From Stercorarius parasiticus (taxonomy: Eukaryota; Chordata; Aves; Charadriiformes; Stercorariidae), in NCBI GenBank assembly GCA_013396915.1, contig VWZL01004631.1, positions 331,738-395,737 of the forward strand: DNA of 64,000 nucleotides, written 5' to 3'. The position numbers were made by a program, and so were the translations under genes. Positions 63,612-64,000 of this stretch are shown piece by piece. The notes below the pieces were generated by a model. The model searched no databases and was not told the DNA's origin. It saw only the letters and a program-made list of their open reading frames with translations. Numbering within the stretch: position 1 is the first letter of the stretch; each line of letters begins with the position of its first letter.

Positions 63612-63860
63612 GCACATTAGATCTTGGACAACATAGTGAGCAAACTGGAAAAATATGTTGATCGTTTGGAGGGACTGGTGCAGTTGGTGGCAGAGAAAAG
63701 GAAGATAGATGAGCTCTTGTCATCAGTGTGCCTGGAGTTTTTGACTGACACTCTATATAAATGTGTTGCTAATCAAAGTATTGCTCTAATGCTTGAAATT
63801 AAGAAACAAAAGCCAATGGAGGATGTAAAGGAATATCAGAAGCAGGGGAAGAAATAGGAG
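63612..63860 (+). pseudogene. GUCY2G: GUCY2G linker/dimerisation exon relic
   Basis: After CCCCAGTAG the sequence gives G CAC ATT AG, then ILDNIVSKLEKYVDRLEGLV, LVAEKRKIDELLSS. This is the conserved coiled-coil linker before the cyclase domain of membrane guanylate cyclases. One base is missing at about 63620 (the Ser codon is reduced to AG). A 15-base in-frame deletion removes the VEERT part. After LLSS the similarity fades; the frame stays open to a TAG near 63857. Confidence 0.85.
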
Positions 63861-64000
63861 GGCAATATTGGTCAGCATGATGGGTGGTGATCTCCATGCA
63901 TCACTTTCCGTGATTCCTACTGAAGTTTTGGAGCATGCTTTCAGTAACTTCTGCCTATTTACAAAACAAATCAGGCCAAATGAAGGAAATGGAGAGCAAC

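Larger units (their letters stand above)
47411..63860 (+). pseudogene. GUCY2G: GUCY2G (guanylate cyclase G receptor) pseudogene, 3' end outside window
   Basis: GUCY2G is a one-pass membrane guanylate cyclase that makes cGMP. Its domains are extracellular ligand-binding, transmembrane, kinase-homology (KHD), linker helix and cyclase. Collinear blocks on the plus strand match it: 47491-47778 and 53958-54285 (extracellular), a weak block at 54320-54434, 57922-58008 (extracellular), 62150-62268 and 62333-62498 (KHD end), and 63612-63860 (linker). Matches were judged against the mouse protein from memory. Exon 1 has at least three frameshifts, exon 2 has TGA codons and a frameshift, and the linker exon has a 1-nt and a 15-nt deletion. 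The TM exon and the front of the KHD were not found. Position and strand fit human synteny, where GUCY2GP lies next to ACSL5 and diverges from it. A paralogous natriuretic receptor is less likely given that location. Confidence 0.85.

Overview
The window is vertebrate nuclear DNA and almost certainly from a bird. Genes have short exons with GT/AG splice sites, introns are compact, and CR1 LINE 3' ends are the only clear transposons. The conceptual proteins look like chicken-type orthologues, though this judgement is from memory and no search was run. The gene order VTI1A - ZDHHC6 - ACSL5 - GUCY2G matches the human chromosome 10q25 block in reverse orientation.

Layout. (1) 1-3.3 kb: intron 1 and first coding exon of VTI1A (minus strand), opening from a CpG island. 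(2) 3.3-3.8 kb: GC-rich head-to-head promoter shared by VTI1A and ZDHHC6. (3) 3.8-14.8 kb: ZDHHC6 (plus), ten coding exons with a complete 3' end. Its first ~26 codons are missing around a single N at 3791. (4) 14.8-19.5 kb: tail-to-tail spacer without recognisable genes. (5) 19.5-36.7 kb: ACSL5 (minus), 20 coding exons whose lengths sum to 2052 nt, giving 683 residues plus stop, with every splice phase consistent. A CR1 fragment lies antisense in one intron. (6) 36.7-47.4 kb: non-coding upstream region with two 13-bp perfect hairpins, one built from HNF4/DR1-like sites. (7) 47.4-64 kb (plus): a decayed but collinear GUCY2G (guanylate cyclase G receptor) gene. It has frameshifted extracellular exons, in-frame stops, partly preserved splice sites and phases, and recognisable kinase-homology and linker exons. 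The cyclase domain would lie beyond the right edge.

The three working genes serve membrane traffic and lipid metabolism: an endosome/Golgi SNARE, an ER protein S-acyltransferase, and a long-chain acyl-CoA synthetase of the kind that makes acyl-CoA, the acyltransferase's substrate. Their adjacency is ancient synteny and not an operon. The most notable content is the GUCY2G relic. Human GUCY2G is also a pseudogene, so loss in this bird would be an independent event of the same kind.
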